DNA of 64,000 nt from Saccharibacillus kuerlensis DSM 22868 (GCF_000378145.1 NZ_KB899277.1:1-64000), one strand, 5' to 3'; shown: positions 9,368-17,464, numbered from the stretch's first letter. Notes: generated by a model not told the origin, from the letters alone. Translations and numbers: made by a program.

Positions 9368-10459
9368 TTAATCTTCATAACTCCAATGCTTGCTGCGCCG
9401 CTCCTTCTTGGTCTTCCTGCCCACTCCGGCAGGATGTCCGGAAATGGATCGGCTTTTTTCTTTGCGTTCAAGAAAGGCGAGTTCACGCTGCGTTTTACGA
9501 TAGCCTGTCAATCGGCCGGCATCCAATATCCCGCTGTCAACCGCTTCAAGTACTGCGCAGCCTTCCTCCCCATCCCAAAGCTGCAGTTCACGCATACCGG
9601 GGGTATCGATCAATATTCCACCTCCGGGAAGAAGGAACATTTGACGGTGTGTTGTCGTGTGACGTCCACGGCTGTCGTCTTCCCGAATACCGCTTGTATG
9701 CTGCAGTTCGCTGCCCATCAGCCAGTTAGTAAGCGTGGATTTGCCGCAGCCCGATGTCCCAACCAGTGCGCCGCTTTTTCCTTCCCTGAAATAAGAGGCT
9801 GCGGCCTCCATTCCCTCACCGGTCTGTGCACTGACGATATGAATTGGCACTCCGGGCGCTGCAAGCGAAACGTCAGCCAGTGCACGAAGACGAAAATCGG
9901 CGCTGCATAGATCGGCTTTACTCAGCAAAATAACAGGCTGCGTTCCCGCATTCCAAGCCATAATCAGATAACGCTCCAACCGACGGATATTCAGATCAAA
10001 ATTAAGTGACGTGACTAAAAACAGGACATCGATATTTGCAGCGATAATCTGTTCTCTGATAGGCGTACCTGCAGCTTTACGGGAAATGATACTCCGGCGA
10101 GGCAGCACACCATGGACACGGACACGCCGTTCGCCGGGAAGCAGTTCGGCCGCCAACCAGTCTCCGACGGCAGGGAGATCCGTTTCCTTTTCAATCAGAT
10201 GCCGCAGCCGTCCGCTGGTTTCGCCCTTATATTCGCCGCTGCCGGTCGCGACTTTGAATTGTTGGCCGTAATCCGCCGTCATACGTACAGGTAGAAGTCC
10301 TCTCTCTTCAAAGCCCGTTTCCTTCCAAACCTCTTTCCAATGATCATCCCAACCATAAGATTCGGGAAATGCCATAAAGTTCTTATAATCATTTGAAGAT
10401 ACAGATGACGATAATATACTAGAAATATTTCGTTCATTTTCATTTGTTGTTTTATTCAT
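9368..10459 (-). CDS. RsgA-like ribosome-associated GTPase lacking the zinc-knuckle segment
   Basis: RsgA/YjeQ proteins are circularly permuted GTPases that test 30S subunit maturation. The 363-residue protein has an N-terminal OB-like region, G4 (LLSKADL, residues 179-184), G1 (GTSGCGKST, 234-242) and G3 (DTPGMREL, 285-292). In normal family members some 27 residues with a C-x5-C-x-H motif separate the G3 block from GCAV. Here WDGEE runs straight into GCAVLEAVDSG near residue 299, so only one of the four zinc ligands remains. The frame is intact, so this is a deletion and not an assembly frameshift. GGAGG five bases before ATG sets the start. The leader has a terminator and a small ORF. It is probably a paralogue, not the housekeeping copy. 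Confidence 0.85.
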   Translation of the reverse strand: MNKTTNENERNISSILSSSVSSNDYKNFMAFPESYGWDDHWKEVWKETGFEERGLLPVRMTADYGQQFKVATGSGEYKGETSGRLRHLIEKETDLPAVGDWLAAELLPGERRVRVHGVLPRRSIISRKAAGTPIREQIIAANIDVLFLVTSLNFDLNIRRLERYLIMAWNAGTQPVILLSKADLCSADFRLRALADVSLAAPGVPIHIVSAQTGEGMEAAASYFREGKSGALVGTSGCGKSTLTNWLMGSELQHTSGIREDDSRGRHTTTHRQMFLLPGGGILIDTPGMRELQLWDGEEGCAVLEAVDSGILDAGRLTGYRKTQRELAFLERKEKSRSISGHPAGVGRKTKKERRSKHWSYED

Positions 10460-10542
10460 GTTTACCTCCGGAAAATGGGGTTTTGATAAATTGCAGCTCA
10501 ATTCACCGACTCTCCCCTGTACGTTCCGATTGAAAAGCACAC

Positions 10543-10571
10543 AAAAAGCCGGGGAGAACACTCTCCCCGGC
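10543..10571 (-). terminator. Intrinsic terminator in the leader of the RsgA-like gene
   Basis: GCCGGGGAGA, loop of four, TCTCCCCGGC (10-bp perfect stem), then five T on the minus strand. It lies between the leader ORF and the GTPase gene, about 85 bases before the latter's ATG, so it would stop transcription before the gene unless an alternative fold forms. Confidence 0.85.
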
Positions 10572-10575
10572 TGTC

Positions 10576-10627
10576 CTGCCGATGCACAACCGCTTTAGCA
10601 TCTAAAGGGTCATACACAGATCGGCAG
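10576..10627 (-). promoter_or_regulatory. Structured segment before the leader terminator
   Basis: On the minus strand CTGCCGAT and ATCGGCAG (8 bp) enclose an inner hairpin CTTTAG-ATG-CTAAAG (6 bp), immediately upstream of the terminator. The late part of the leader ORF (CTCTC...CCGGC) is partly complementary to the terminator's 5' arm. Together these can form mutually exclusive structures. Confidence 0.55.
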
Positions 10628-10703
10628 TCAGACATCATCCGCAAGCGAAAAAGCTTTAGAATACTACTCTTCCGTCTTTAAAAACAAGAAGACAGAAACG
10701 TAT

Positions 10704-10775
10704 TCAGTCCGTTCGCATCGCCGGAAGTCGAGAGAGTTTGCGACTAGTCCACACAATCGAATGTAAAGTACGCAT
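10704..10775 (-). CDS. 23-residue leader peptide (putative)
   Basis: An ATG preceded by AAGGGAGAG opens a 23-codon frame ending in TGA: MRTLHSIVWTSR then KLSRLPAMRTD. It starts about 30 bases after a strong promoter and ends before the structured segment and terminator. Position, ribosome binding site and complementarity of its last codons to the terminator arm fit a regulatory leader peptide. No homology is claimed and the peptide itself may have no function. Confidence 0.5.
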   Translation of the reverse strand: MRTLHSIVWTSRKLSRLPAMRTD

Positions 10776-10809
10776 AGCTCATCTCTCCCTTCAGCGGTAT
10801 TTGCCACTC

Positions 10810-10839
10810 ATTCTAGCCGAGCACAAAAAAGGTTGTCAA
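10810..10839 (-). promoter_or_regulatory. Promoter of leader ORF / RsgA-like gene
   Basis: On the minus strand TTGACA (10834-10839), an 18-nt spacer and TAGAAT (10810-10815). The -35 is a consensus hexamer and the -10 is five of six. Confidence 0.75.
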
Positions 10840-11001
10840 GCTCTTTTTATATAAATATTGTTAATTGATAGTAGTTTCAGGCTGTGAGTGTTGGACGAAA
10901 AAGAAGCTTTGCGCGATAATGGACGAAGAGGCCGCATGCCGGGTGCAGGCAGCCGCAAATATAGAGACTACGACCAATTCAAGGGGGAACGGACGAACAA
11001 T

Positions 11002-12009
11002 ATGGAAAAAGAAGATGTTCTGATTATCGGTGCGGGACCTTGCGGACTGGCCGCCGCTATTGAATGCGGCCGTTGCGGACTTTCCGTACGGATTATCGAA
11101 AAGTATAATGTCGTTCATTCGATTTATTTGTATCCGACGAATATGCAATTTTTCAGCACTGCCGAACTGCTGGAAATTGGCGATGTACCGTTTACTTCGC
11201 CGAACGAGAAGCCTTTCCGGCACGAAGCGCTGGCCTATTATCGCAAAGTTGCGAAACATTATAACCTTCGTATTTCGTCTTATGAAGAAGCGCTGGCTGT
11301 AAATCCTCAGTCTGACGGTTCCTTTCGTGTCGAAACCTGTGATCGCGCAGGAAATGTCCGCCAATACGAAGCCGGCAGCGTAGTTGTCTCGACAGGTTAT
11401 TTTGATCATCCCAACGAGCTTGGTATCCCTGGTGAAGAGAAAGATAAAGTTACCCATTATTTCCGAGAAGCGCATCCATACGCAGGGATGAATGTAGCGA
11501 TCGTCGGGGGAAGCAACTCTGCGGTTGACGCTGCACTGGAACTGATTCGTGTCGGTGCCAAGATTGATATGGTTTACCGCCGTACAGAAATTTCCCAACA
11601 TATCAAGCCTTGGGTTCGTCCATTGTTTGAAGGCATGGTCGCCAAAGGCAAAATCACACTGCATCTCGGCTCTCAATTGACCGAAATTGGCGAAGATTAT
11701 GCAATTGTCAAAGGACCGGAAGGCGAGTCACGTATTAAAAACGACTTCGTTCTCGCGATGACAGGCTTTCGTCCGGACCGTAAGCTGCTGACCGAAGCAG
11801 GCGCACAGATGTCGGATGAGCTTAATAAACCCGTATTCGACCCTGAAACGATGGAGACCGGCGTACCGGGACTCTATGTAGCAGGCGTTATCGCTTCCGG
11901 AAGCAATGCCAACGAAGTATTTATCGAAAGCGGCCGTCTGCACGGAGGTCTGATTGCCGCCCATATTTCCGCTCGGGCAGCCAAAGGGGAAAAGTCGGTA
12001 AAAAGCTGA
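11002..12009 (+). CDS. ypdA: YpdA/Bdr-type bacillithiol disulfide reductase (FAD/NADPH)
   Basis: YpdA proteins reduce bacillithiol disulfide with NADPH, keeping the low-molecular-weight thiol pool reduced in Firmicutes. The 335-residue protein begins with an FAD-binding Rossmann motif and the family's conserved cysteine (GAGPCGLAAAIECGR, residues about 9-23), has an NADPH-binding GGSNSAVDAALE near residue 170, and ends with the FAD-contacting GLYVAGVIASG block. The frame is open 38 codons further upstream, but homology begins at the ATG used here. The best upstream purine run (AAGGGGG) is about 14 bases away, a poor spacing, so the start is slightly uncertain. It is divergent from the RsgA-like unit. 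Confidence 0.88.
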   Translation: MEKEDVLIIGAGPCGLAAAIECGRCGLSVRIIEKYNVVHSIYLYPTNMQFFSTAELLEIGDVPFTSPNEKPFRHEALAYYRKVAKHYNLRISSYEEALAVNPQSDGSFRVETCDRAGNVRQYEAGSVVVSTGYFDHPNELGIPGEEKDKVTHYFREAHPYAGMNVAIVGGSNSAVDAALELIRVGAKIDMVYRRTEISQHIKPWVRPLFEGMVAKGKITLHLGSQLTEIGEDYAIVKGPEGESRIKNDFVLAMTGFRPDRKLLTEAGAQMSDELNKPVFDPETMETGVPGLYVAGVIASGSNANEVFIESGRLHGGLIAAHISARAAKGEKSVKS

Positions 12010-12101
12010 TTTCATCGGCCGCTTGTGCTATACTTCCCACATACAGGATTTGGCCGAACCCATTGCAGAATGCGGGCCGGCCGCTAGGAGGACCGCTGCT
12101 T

Positions 12102-12608
12102 ATGTCTCAACGTTTTGTCATTGAAGCCGTTATGGTCGCCATCTATGGGCAGCTGCTCTCGGTGAACCGTCCGGTCGAATATATTGTTCCTTATACTACG
12201 GTACTGGAACTTTACGAATTCGAAGAAGGTGCCGAGCCGCTAATGAACGAACCCGGCGACGACCATTATGTAAAAGAAAAAGTTAAAGAGCTGATCGCTT
12301 ATTTCGAAGAGCCGTTCAACAAGAAGAAGATTCAAAAGGCTCTGTCGATTCCATGGGCAAAAAGTGCCCCGATTCTGCTCGGCGATCAAATCAAACTTAC
12401 TATCGTTAATGCGGTAGACAATGCCCATTACGGTGAATTGTTTGATCCGATCGAGACGGAAGTACTGCTTTCGTCACTCAAGGAGGAAGCTCCCGTCCTG
12501 ACCGATCAGCTTGAGATGATCCAACGCATTATCTCGGCTTCCGTACCGGTACAGGTCTTTGATATCGACGATTTCGAATTCGCGTTGGAAGGTACAGCGC
12601 ATCTGTAA
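12102..12608 (+). CDS. Conserved hypothetical protein (Paenibacillaceae type)
   Basis: The function is unknown; I recall similar Paenibacillaceae proteins labelled 'ADP-heptose synthase', but nothing here resembles a nucleotidyltransferase or sugar kinase. The 168 residues contain no Cys cluster, signal peptide or P-loop. The N-terminal block MVAIYGQLL...NRPVEYIVPYTTVLELYE looks conserved, and the rest is acidic and mostly helical. GGAGG ten bases upstream of ATG decides the start. It follows ypdA by about 90 bases in the same direction and precedes a strong terminator, so the two may be cotranscribed. Confidence 0.7.
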   Translation: MSQRFVIEAVMVAIYGQLLSVNRPVEYIVPYTTVLELYEFEEGAEPLMNEPGDDHYVKEKVKELIAYFEEPFNKKKIQKALSIPWAKSAPILLGDQIKLTIVNAVDNAHYGELFDPIETEVLLSSLKEEAPVLTDQLEMIQRIISASVPVQVFDIDDFEFALEGTAHL

Positions 12609-12650
12609 GAGGCCGATTAACGGCAGATTTGATTTCTATCAGACCATAAA

Positions 12651-12693
12651 CAAAAAGACGAACGACCGGTAAACCGGTTGTTCGTCTTTTTTG
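12651..12693. terminator. Bidirectional terminator
   Basis: GACGAACGACCGGT pairs with ACCGGTTGTTCGTC (one G-T) with A and T tracts on both sides. It separates the convergent hypothetical gene and yneR-like gene. Confidence 0.9.
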
Positions 12694-12718
12694 CCGAGGA
12701 CTGCAAATTTCCACCGTA

Positions 12719-13012
12719 CTACTCCCGCTCGTAAGCGTATAAAATATCGTCGTGCTCCGGCAAATAAGTGACATTCAGCCGATAACCGTCCAGATACCAT
12801 AGATCTTTCTCTTCCATGTAGAAAGTTATACCTTCCGAAGACTGCGTAAGTCCCGGCTTGCTCGGATTTTCAGTCGTGATTCCGAGTGAAAATCCCGGAT
12901 GGATTTCGCTGGTGTTGCTGTAGCGGGCATAAAAACGGATGTAATCGCCGGATTGCAGTCCCAGCTCCTTCTTATACCAGTCGGCAGCCTGCTGCGTAAT
13001 ATTGAGACTCAT
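12719..13012 (-). CDS. HesB/YneR-family protein (IscA-like fold without cysteines)
   Basis: A 97-residue protein of the B. subtilis YneR type: it shares the HesB/IscA fold but has no cysteine, so it cannot be a standard Fe-S scaffold. Motifs visible are the N-terminal ITQQAADWYKKELGLQSGDYIRFYARY and central PGFSLGI. The function is unknown in the family. The ORF is open 32 codons further upstream, but AAGGAGGG ten bases before this ATG fixes the start. It stands alone, convergent with the preceding gene. Confidence 0.85.
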   Translation of the reverse strand: MSLNITQQAADWYKKELGLQSGDYIRFYARYSNTSEIHPGFSLGITTENPSKPGLTQSSEGITFYMEEKDLWYLDGYRLNVTYLPEHDDILYAYERE

Positions 13013-13181
13013 ACCGTGTTTCCCTCCTTTACCTGATAACGGAATGTGCTTTTCCGACATTCCGCTTACAGCCTTATCATACCTCAGAATGTCCTTCCCT
13101 ACAAACAAGCAGACAAGACCTTACAATACCGATGACCTACAAGCTGTGTTCACATTTTGTTCACAATCTAAAACTTTTTCG

Positions 13182-13211
13182 TTGACTTTTTCTGAAAGCG
13201 GATGCTAAAAT
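13182..13211 (+). promoter_or_regulatory. Promoter of the bmr-like operon
   Basis: TTGACT (13182-13187), an 18-nt spacer and TAAAAT (13206-13211), about 55 bases upstream of the leader ORF. Confidence 0.65.
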
Positions 13212-13265
13212 CGGAAGCATACGAGATCATTTTGCGATCATCAACTACAGGAAGGAGTGAATTCG

Positions 13266-13403
13266 ATGTATATGTTCAAGGAAAGCTTTGCCGTTCGTCT
13301 TCATACGACTTATTCTCAGCAGCGCGCCCTTTCCGAACTTCATATCGATGAAGCCTCCGTCCAAAATTTGTCGGCTTGTGCCCTCCGCTGCCCTGCAGTC
13401 TGA
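13266..13403 (+). CDS. BmrB-like 45-residue leader peptide
   Basis: ATG with GGAAGGAGTG just upstream opens a 45-codon frame (begins MYMFKESFAVRLHTTYSQQR, ends ALRCPAV) followed by a terminator and then two ABC exporter genes. In B. subtilis the bmrCD exporter genes are preceded by bmrB, whose translation controls a terminator in response to ribosome-targeting antibiotics; the arrangement here is the same. No sequence similarity to BmrB is claimed. The codons for HIDE contain CATATCG, complementary to the terminator's 3' arm. Confidence 0.65.
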   Translation: MYMFKESFAVRLHTTYSQQRALSELHIDEASVQNLSACALRCPAV

Positions 13404-13476
13404 GCGATACTTCTGCCTTCAACCAAAAAAGCGGCGTAGGCTTTGTCCTCATCGACCGCCATATGAATCGTTTTTT

Positions 13477-13508
13477 AGCATATCGCGCGCTGCGATATGC
13501 TTTTTTTT
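13477..13508 (+). terminator. Attenuator terminator upstream of bmrC
   Basis: AGCATATCGC, loop of five, GCGATATGCT, then eight T. GCGATA right after the leader-ORF stop (13404-13409) can pair with the 5' arm (TATCGC), and CATATCG inside the leader ORF (13341-13347) can pair with the 3' arm. Either pairing would prevent termination. Confidence 0.85.
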
Positions 13509-13566
13509 GCGATTTTCGCAAACATGATTGGTAAATCTATCACAAATGAAGAAAGGAAGTGATGGA

Positions 13567-15339
13567 ATGTTTTCCGTCCTTCGCAATCTCGGCTGGTTTT
13601 TCCAGCAGGAAAAACGACGTTATTTGATCGGAGTCTTTTTCCTCGTTCTGGTAGGCGTCATCGAACTGCTTCCCCCCAGACTAATTGGCCTCGCTGTCGA
13701 CGACATCGCCGGCGGATTGATCACAAGCGAACGATTGATCATGTACATTGGCGGCATTTTGGTTCTGCTTGTTGTTATGTATGGTATTACGTACATATGG
13801 ATGCGTCAGCTGTTCGGCGGATCAAATATCGTTGAACGACTGCTTCGCAGCCGCTTTATGGCACATCTGCTTCGGATGACGCCTCCGTTTTTCGAGCGAA
13901 ATCGAACCGGCGATCTGATGGCCCGGGCGACAAATGACTTGAGAGCCGTCGCTATGACAGCCGGATTCGGTATGCTTACACTGACCGACTCTACCTTATT
14001 CCTGCTGACGGTACTTCTCGCAATGGGATTCATTGTCAGTTGGAAGCTGACATTGGCGGCGTTGATTCCGCTTCCGTTTATCGCGATCGGCATGAGTATT
14101 TACGGGAAAATCATTCATAAGCGCTATACGATCGCTCAAGACTCGTTCGGTGATATGAATGACCAAGTACTTGAATCGGTTGCAGGAATTCGAGTCATTC
14201 GTGCTTACGTTCAGGAACGTCATGATGAGAAACGCTTCTCGGACATTACGAACGATGTTTATCGAAAAAACCTTGCAGTAGCCAGAGTCGACGCCGTATT
14301 CGAACCTTACATCCGCTTATGCGTTGGCCTTAGCTATCTGATCGGCCTCGCCTACGGGATTTATCTGGTTTTCCAAAGTGAACTGACGCTGGGCGATCTG
14401 GTCACGTTCAATATGTATCTCGGTATGATGATCTGGCCGATGTTTGCGATTGGCGAACTGATCAATATTATGCAGCGCGGCGGAGCCTCCTTGGACCGGG
14501 TAAACGAAGTGCTGTTTACAAAAGCCGATATTGAAGAACCGGAGACTCCGATCGATGTCGCTGCACCGGATTATATTGAATTCCGCGATGTCACGTTCCG
14601 TTATCCGACTTCTACAGTCAACAATTTGGAACACGTGAATCTGAAGCTGTATGCCGGACAGACGCTTGGCGTCGTAGGCCGGACCGGAAGCGGTAAATCG
14701 ACGCTGCTTAAGCAGCTGCTGCACGAATATCCGACAGGCTCCGGCGATATTCTGCTTAGCGATACTCCGATCGAATCGCTGAGTAAGGAAAGACTGCACA
14801 GCTGGATCGGGTATGTGCCGCAGGAACAAATTCTATTTTCAAAAACCGTGCGTGAAAATATCCAGTACGGCAAGCACAATGCAGACGATTCCGAAATTAT
14901 GGAAGCGATTCGGACCGCCGCTTTCGAAAGCGATCTTGAAACGCTGTCAGACGGCTTGGAAACCAAAGTCGGCGAACGCGGGGTCTCACTCTCCGGCGGT
15001 CAGAAACAGCGCGTTTCTCTGGCCCGAGCCTTTATCGCCGAACCGCAGATTCTGATTCTCGATGACGCATTATCCGCCGTCGATGCGCGTACCGAAGCAC
15101 GTATCATCCAAAATATTCGAGAGAAACGTGCAGGCAAAACGACACTGATCTCAACCCACCGCCTGTCTGCCGTCGAGCATGCCGATCATATTGTCGTGCT
15201 TGAAAAAGGACGTATTGTGGAAGAAGGCACGCATGCACAGCTGATTGCGCAAAACGGCTGGTACCGCGAGCAATACGAGCGGCAGCAGGTCGAATCCAAT
15301 CTCTCCTCCGAGGAGGTACGCAGCAATCATGGAAAATAA
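13567..15339 (+). CDS. bmrC: Heterodimeric multidrug ABC exporter subunit, BmrC-like
   Basis: Half-transporter with six membrane helices followed by an ATPase domain (590 residues). Walker A GRTGSGKST is near residue 371, signature LSGGQKQR near 475, and Walker B ILILDDALSAVD near 495. The residue after the Walker B Asp is Asp, not the catalytic Glu, so this subunit supplies the degenerate ATP site, as in B. subtilis BmrC. The frame is open from 13 codons upstream, but GGAAG seven bases before MFSVLRN marks the start. Its 3' end overlaps the next gene by 11 bases. It should pair with BmrD to export drugs. Confidence 0.9.
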   Translation: MFSVLRNLGWFFQQEKRRYLIGVFFLVLVGVIELLPPRLIGLAVDDIAGGLITSERLIMYIGGILVLLVVMYGITYIWMRQLFGGSNIVERLLRSRFMAHLLRMTPPFFERNRTGDLMARATNDLRAVAMTAGFGMLTLTDSTLFLLTVLLAMGFIVSWKLTLAALIPLPFIAIGMSIYGKIIHKRYTIAQDSFGDMNDQVLESVAGIRVIRAYVQERHDEKRFSDITNDVYRKNLAVARVDAVFEPYIRLCVGLSYLIGLAYGIYLVFQSELTLGDLVTFNMYLGMMIWPMFAIGELINIMQRGGASLDRVNEVLFTKADIEEPETPIDVAAPDYIEFRDVTFRYPTSTVNNLEHVNLKLYAGQTLGVVGRTGSGKSTLLKQLLHEYPTGSGDILLSDTPIESLSKERLHSWIGYVPQEQILFSKTVRENIQYGKHNADDSEIMEAIRTAAFESDLETLSDGLETKVGERGVSLSGGQKQRVSLARAFIAEPQILILDDALSAVDARTEARIIQNIREKRAGKTTLISTHRLSAVEHADHIVVLEKGRIVEEGTHAQLIAQNGWYREQYERQQVESNLSSEEVRSNHGK

Positions 15340-17464
15340 TACTCAACGCACCGAAGATCAACCTTCGGTGCCCAAGAAAAAAACGGCACGAAGGCTGTTC
15401 CAGTATGCTATGACGGCCAAAGGCACATTTATCGCCGCTATTATCGCACTGGCGATCGGCGTCGGAGCTGAACTGGCCAGTCCGTTCATCGCCAAAATGA
15501 TGATCGATGATCACATGATGGGCATCGAAAATCCGTTTTACGAAACCGACAGAGCAGGAGAAGGTGTTGTCGCTTATCAAGACTCTTATTACAAGCGGAG
15601 CGATCGCTTTGAAGAAGGTGAAGCGCATGGTGCAGAGGTCCGGATTCTGCAGGTCGGACGCGGATTCGTCTTTGTCGATCAGCCTGTCGAAACTCCGGAA
15701 GGCGACCGCAGCTTCGAAAACGGCACACTGACTATTCAAACGGCAGACGGCACGGATACCTACCCGGCACGTCAGCTGTCCAAAGGAGAACTGTTCAGCT
15801 TCTATGAACCGGAAATCCCCGGGATCATGCGGTTGATTCTGTTCTACCTCATGTTCCTGGCCATTTCGATCGTGATGGAATTCGGAAAAACGTACTGGCT
15901 GCAATCTTCGGCCAACCGCGTCATCCAGAAACTTCGTCTGGATCTGTACGCTCATATTCAGCGGCTTCCAGTTAACTTTTTCGATAATCTGCCGGCCGGT
16001 AAAGTCGTTTCCCGTGTTACCAACGATACGGAAGCAGTCAAAGATCTATTCATTGCCGTACTGTCAAATTTTACAACGGGCGTTGTATACATTACCGGCA
16101 TCTATATTGCGCTGTTTATACTTGATCCGCGTTTGGCGGCAGTCTCGCTCTTTATCGTGCCATTGATCGTTCTGTGGATTTATCTGTACCGCAAAGTGGC
16201 GACCAAATACAATACAATTATCCGTTCGCGTCTCAGCGAGCTGAATGCAATCATCAATGAGTCGATCCAGGGGATGTCGATCATCCGAGTCTTCCGTCGT
16301 GAAAAGCAAACACGCGACGAATTCGAGGAACTGAACGGCGACTACATGAAGCATCAGAACAAAATGCTCAACCTGAACTCGCTGACCTCTCATAATCTGG
16401 TAAACGTACTGCGCAACATCGCCTTTACCGTCGTGATCTGGTATTTCGGCTCTTCGACGATCGAAGGTGCCGCATCCATCATTTCACTTGGCGCACTGTA
16501 CGCATTTGTCGACATTCTCGGCCGCCTGTTCCAGCCGATTACAGGTATGGTCAACCAGCTTGCCGCGCTTGATTCCGCGATGGTGTCGGCCGGCCGTGTG
16601 TTCGAGCTGCTGGACGAAAAAGGAGAGAATGTTACCGACGGAAGCATGCCTCGTTATAAAGGTAACGTCAAGTTCGACAATGTATCTTTTGCTTACAAAA
16701 AAGATTATGTACTTAAAAATATTTCGTTCGAAGCAGCGCAGGGTCAGACAGTCGCACTCGTCGGCCATACGGGTTCGGGCAAAAGCTCGATCATCAACCT
16801 ACTGTTCCGCTTTTACGATCCGCAAAAAGGTACGATCATGATCGACGGCCAAAGCGTACGTGATCTGCCCAAGCAGCATATTCGCCAGCATATGGGCATT
16901 GTGCTGCAGGATCCTTATTTGTTCACCGGCACGATTGTATCGAATGTAAGTCTGGGCGACGAGCGGATCAGCCGTGAGCGTGCCGTGGAAGCACTTCGGG
17001 AAGTCGGTGCGGACAAAATTCTTGCGGATCTGCCCGGCGGCTTCGACGAACCGGTCATCGAAAAAGGAAGTACGCTGTCAGCTGGACAGCGGCAGTTGAT
17101 CTCGTTCGCCAGAGCTCTTGCTTTCGATCCAGCTATTCTGATTCTCGACGAGGCGACTGCCAATATCGATACAGAGACCGAAGCACTGATTCAATCGGCA
17201 CTGAACGTACTCAAACGAGGCCGTACAACATTCGTAATCGCGCATCGATTGTCGACAATCCGCAGCGCCGACCAAATTCTCGTCCTGCACCGCGGCGAAA
17301 TTATGGAACGCGGCAGCCATGACGAATTGATGGCACTCGGCGGACGTTACTTCCAAATGTACCAACTGCAGCAGGGCGGCGGCGATTCGATTACTCCGGT
17401 AATCGGCAAGCCGGAATCGGGTTTTGAAGCCAGTCCCGCCTTTGGAGGAGTGCGCGGCGACTAA
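15329..17464 (+). CDS. bmrD: Heterodimeric multidrug ABC exporter subunit, BmrD-like
   Basis: The 711-residue partner half-transporter. After the first membrane helix there is an insertion of about 100 polar residues (roughly 65-165), corresponding to the extracellular domain known in BmrD, then helices 2-6 and the ATPase domain. Walker A GHTGSGKSS is near residue 478. The signature is LSAGQRQL, deviating from LSGGQ, and Walker B ILILDEATANID has the catalytic Glu. This complementary asymmetry with BmrC is the hallmark of heterodimeric exporters. GGAGG lies inside bmrC, 12 bases before ATG, so translation is coupled. A strong terminator follows. Confidence 0.92.
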   Translation: MENNTQRTEDQPSVPKKKTARRLFQYAMTAKGTFIAAIIALAIGVGAELASPFIAKMMIDDHMMGIENPFYETDRAGEGVVAYQDSYYKRSDRFEEGEAHGAEVRILQVGRGFVFVDQPVETPEGDRSFENGTLTIQTADGTDTYPARQLSKGELFSFYEPEIPGIMRLILFYLMFLAISIVMEFGKTYWLQSSANRVIQKLRLDLYAHIQRLPVNFFDNLPAGKVVSRVTNDTEAVKDLFIAVLSNFTTGVVYITGIYIALFILDPRLAAVSLFIVPLIVLWIYLYRKVATKYNTIIRSRLSELNAIINESIQGMSIIRVFRREKQTRDEFEELNGDYMKHQNKMLNLNSLTSHNLVNVLRNIAFTVVIWYFGSSTIEGAASIISLGALYAFVDILGRLFQPITGMVNQLAALDSAMVSAGRVFELLDEKGENVTDGSMPRYKGNVKFDNVSFAYKKDYVLKNISFEAAQGQTVALVGHTGSGKSSIINLLFRFYDPQKGTIMIDGQSVRDLPKQHIRQHMGIVLQDPYLFTGTIVSNVSLGDERISRERAVEALREVGADKILADLPGGFDEPVIEKGSTLSAGQRQLISFARALAFDPAILILDEATANIDTETEALIQSALNVLKRGRTTFVIAHRLSTIRSADQILVLHRGEIMERGSHDELMALGGRYFQMYQLQQGGGDSITPVIGKPESGFEASPAFGGVRGD

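Noticed and set aside
10460-10561. Longer N-terminus for the RsgA-like GTPase
   Set aside because: The frame is open upstream but crosses the leader terminator; GGAGG spaced five bases from the internal ATG is decisive.
10861-11676. Minus-strand ORF of 271 codons opposite ypdA
   Set aside because: Antisense shadow; the ypdA frame has FAD and NADPH motifs, and the leader promoter of the RsgA-like gene starts near its end.
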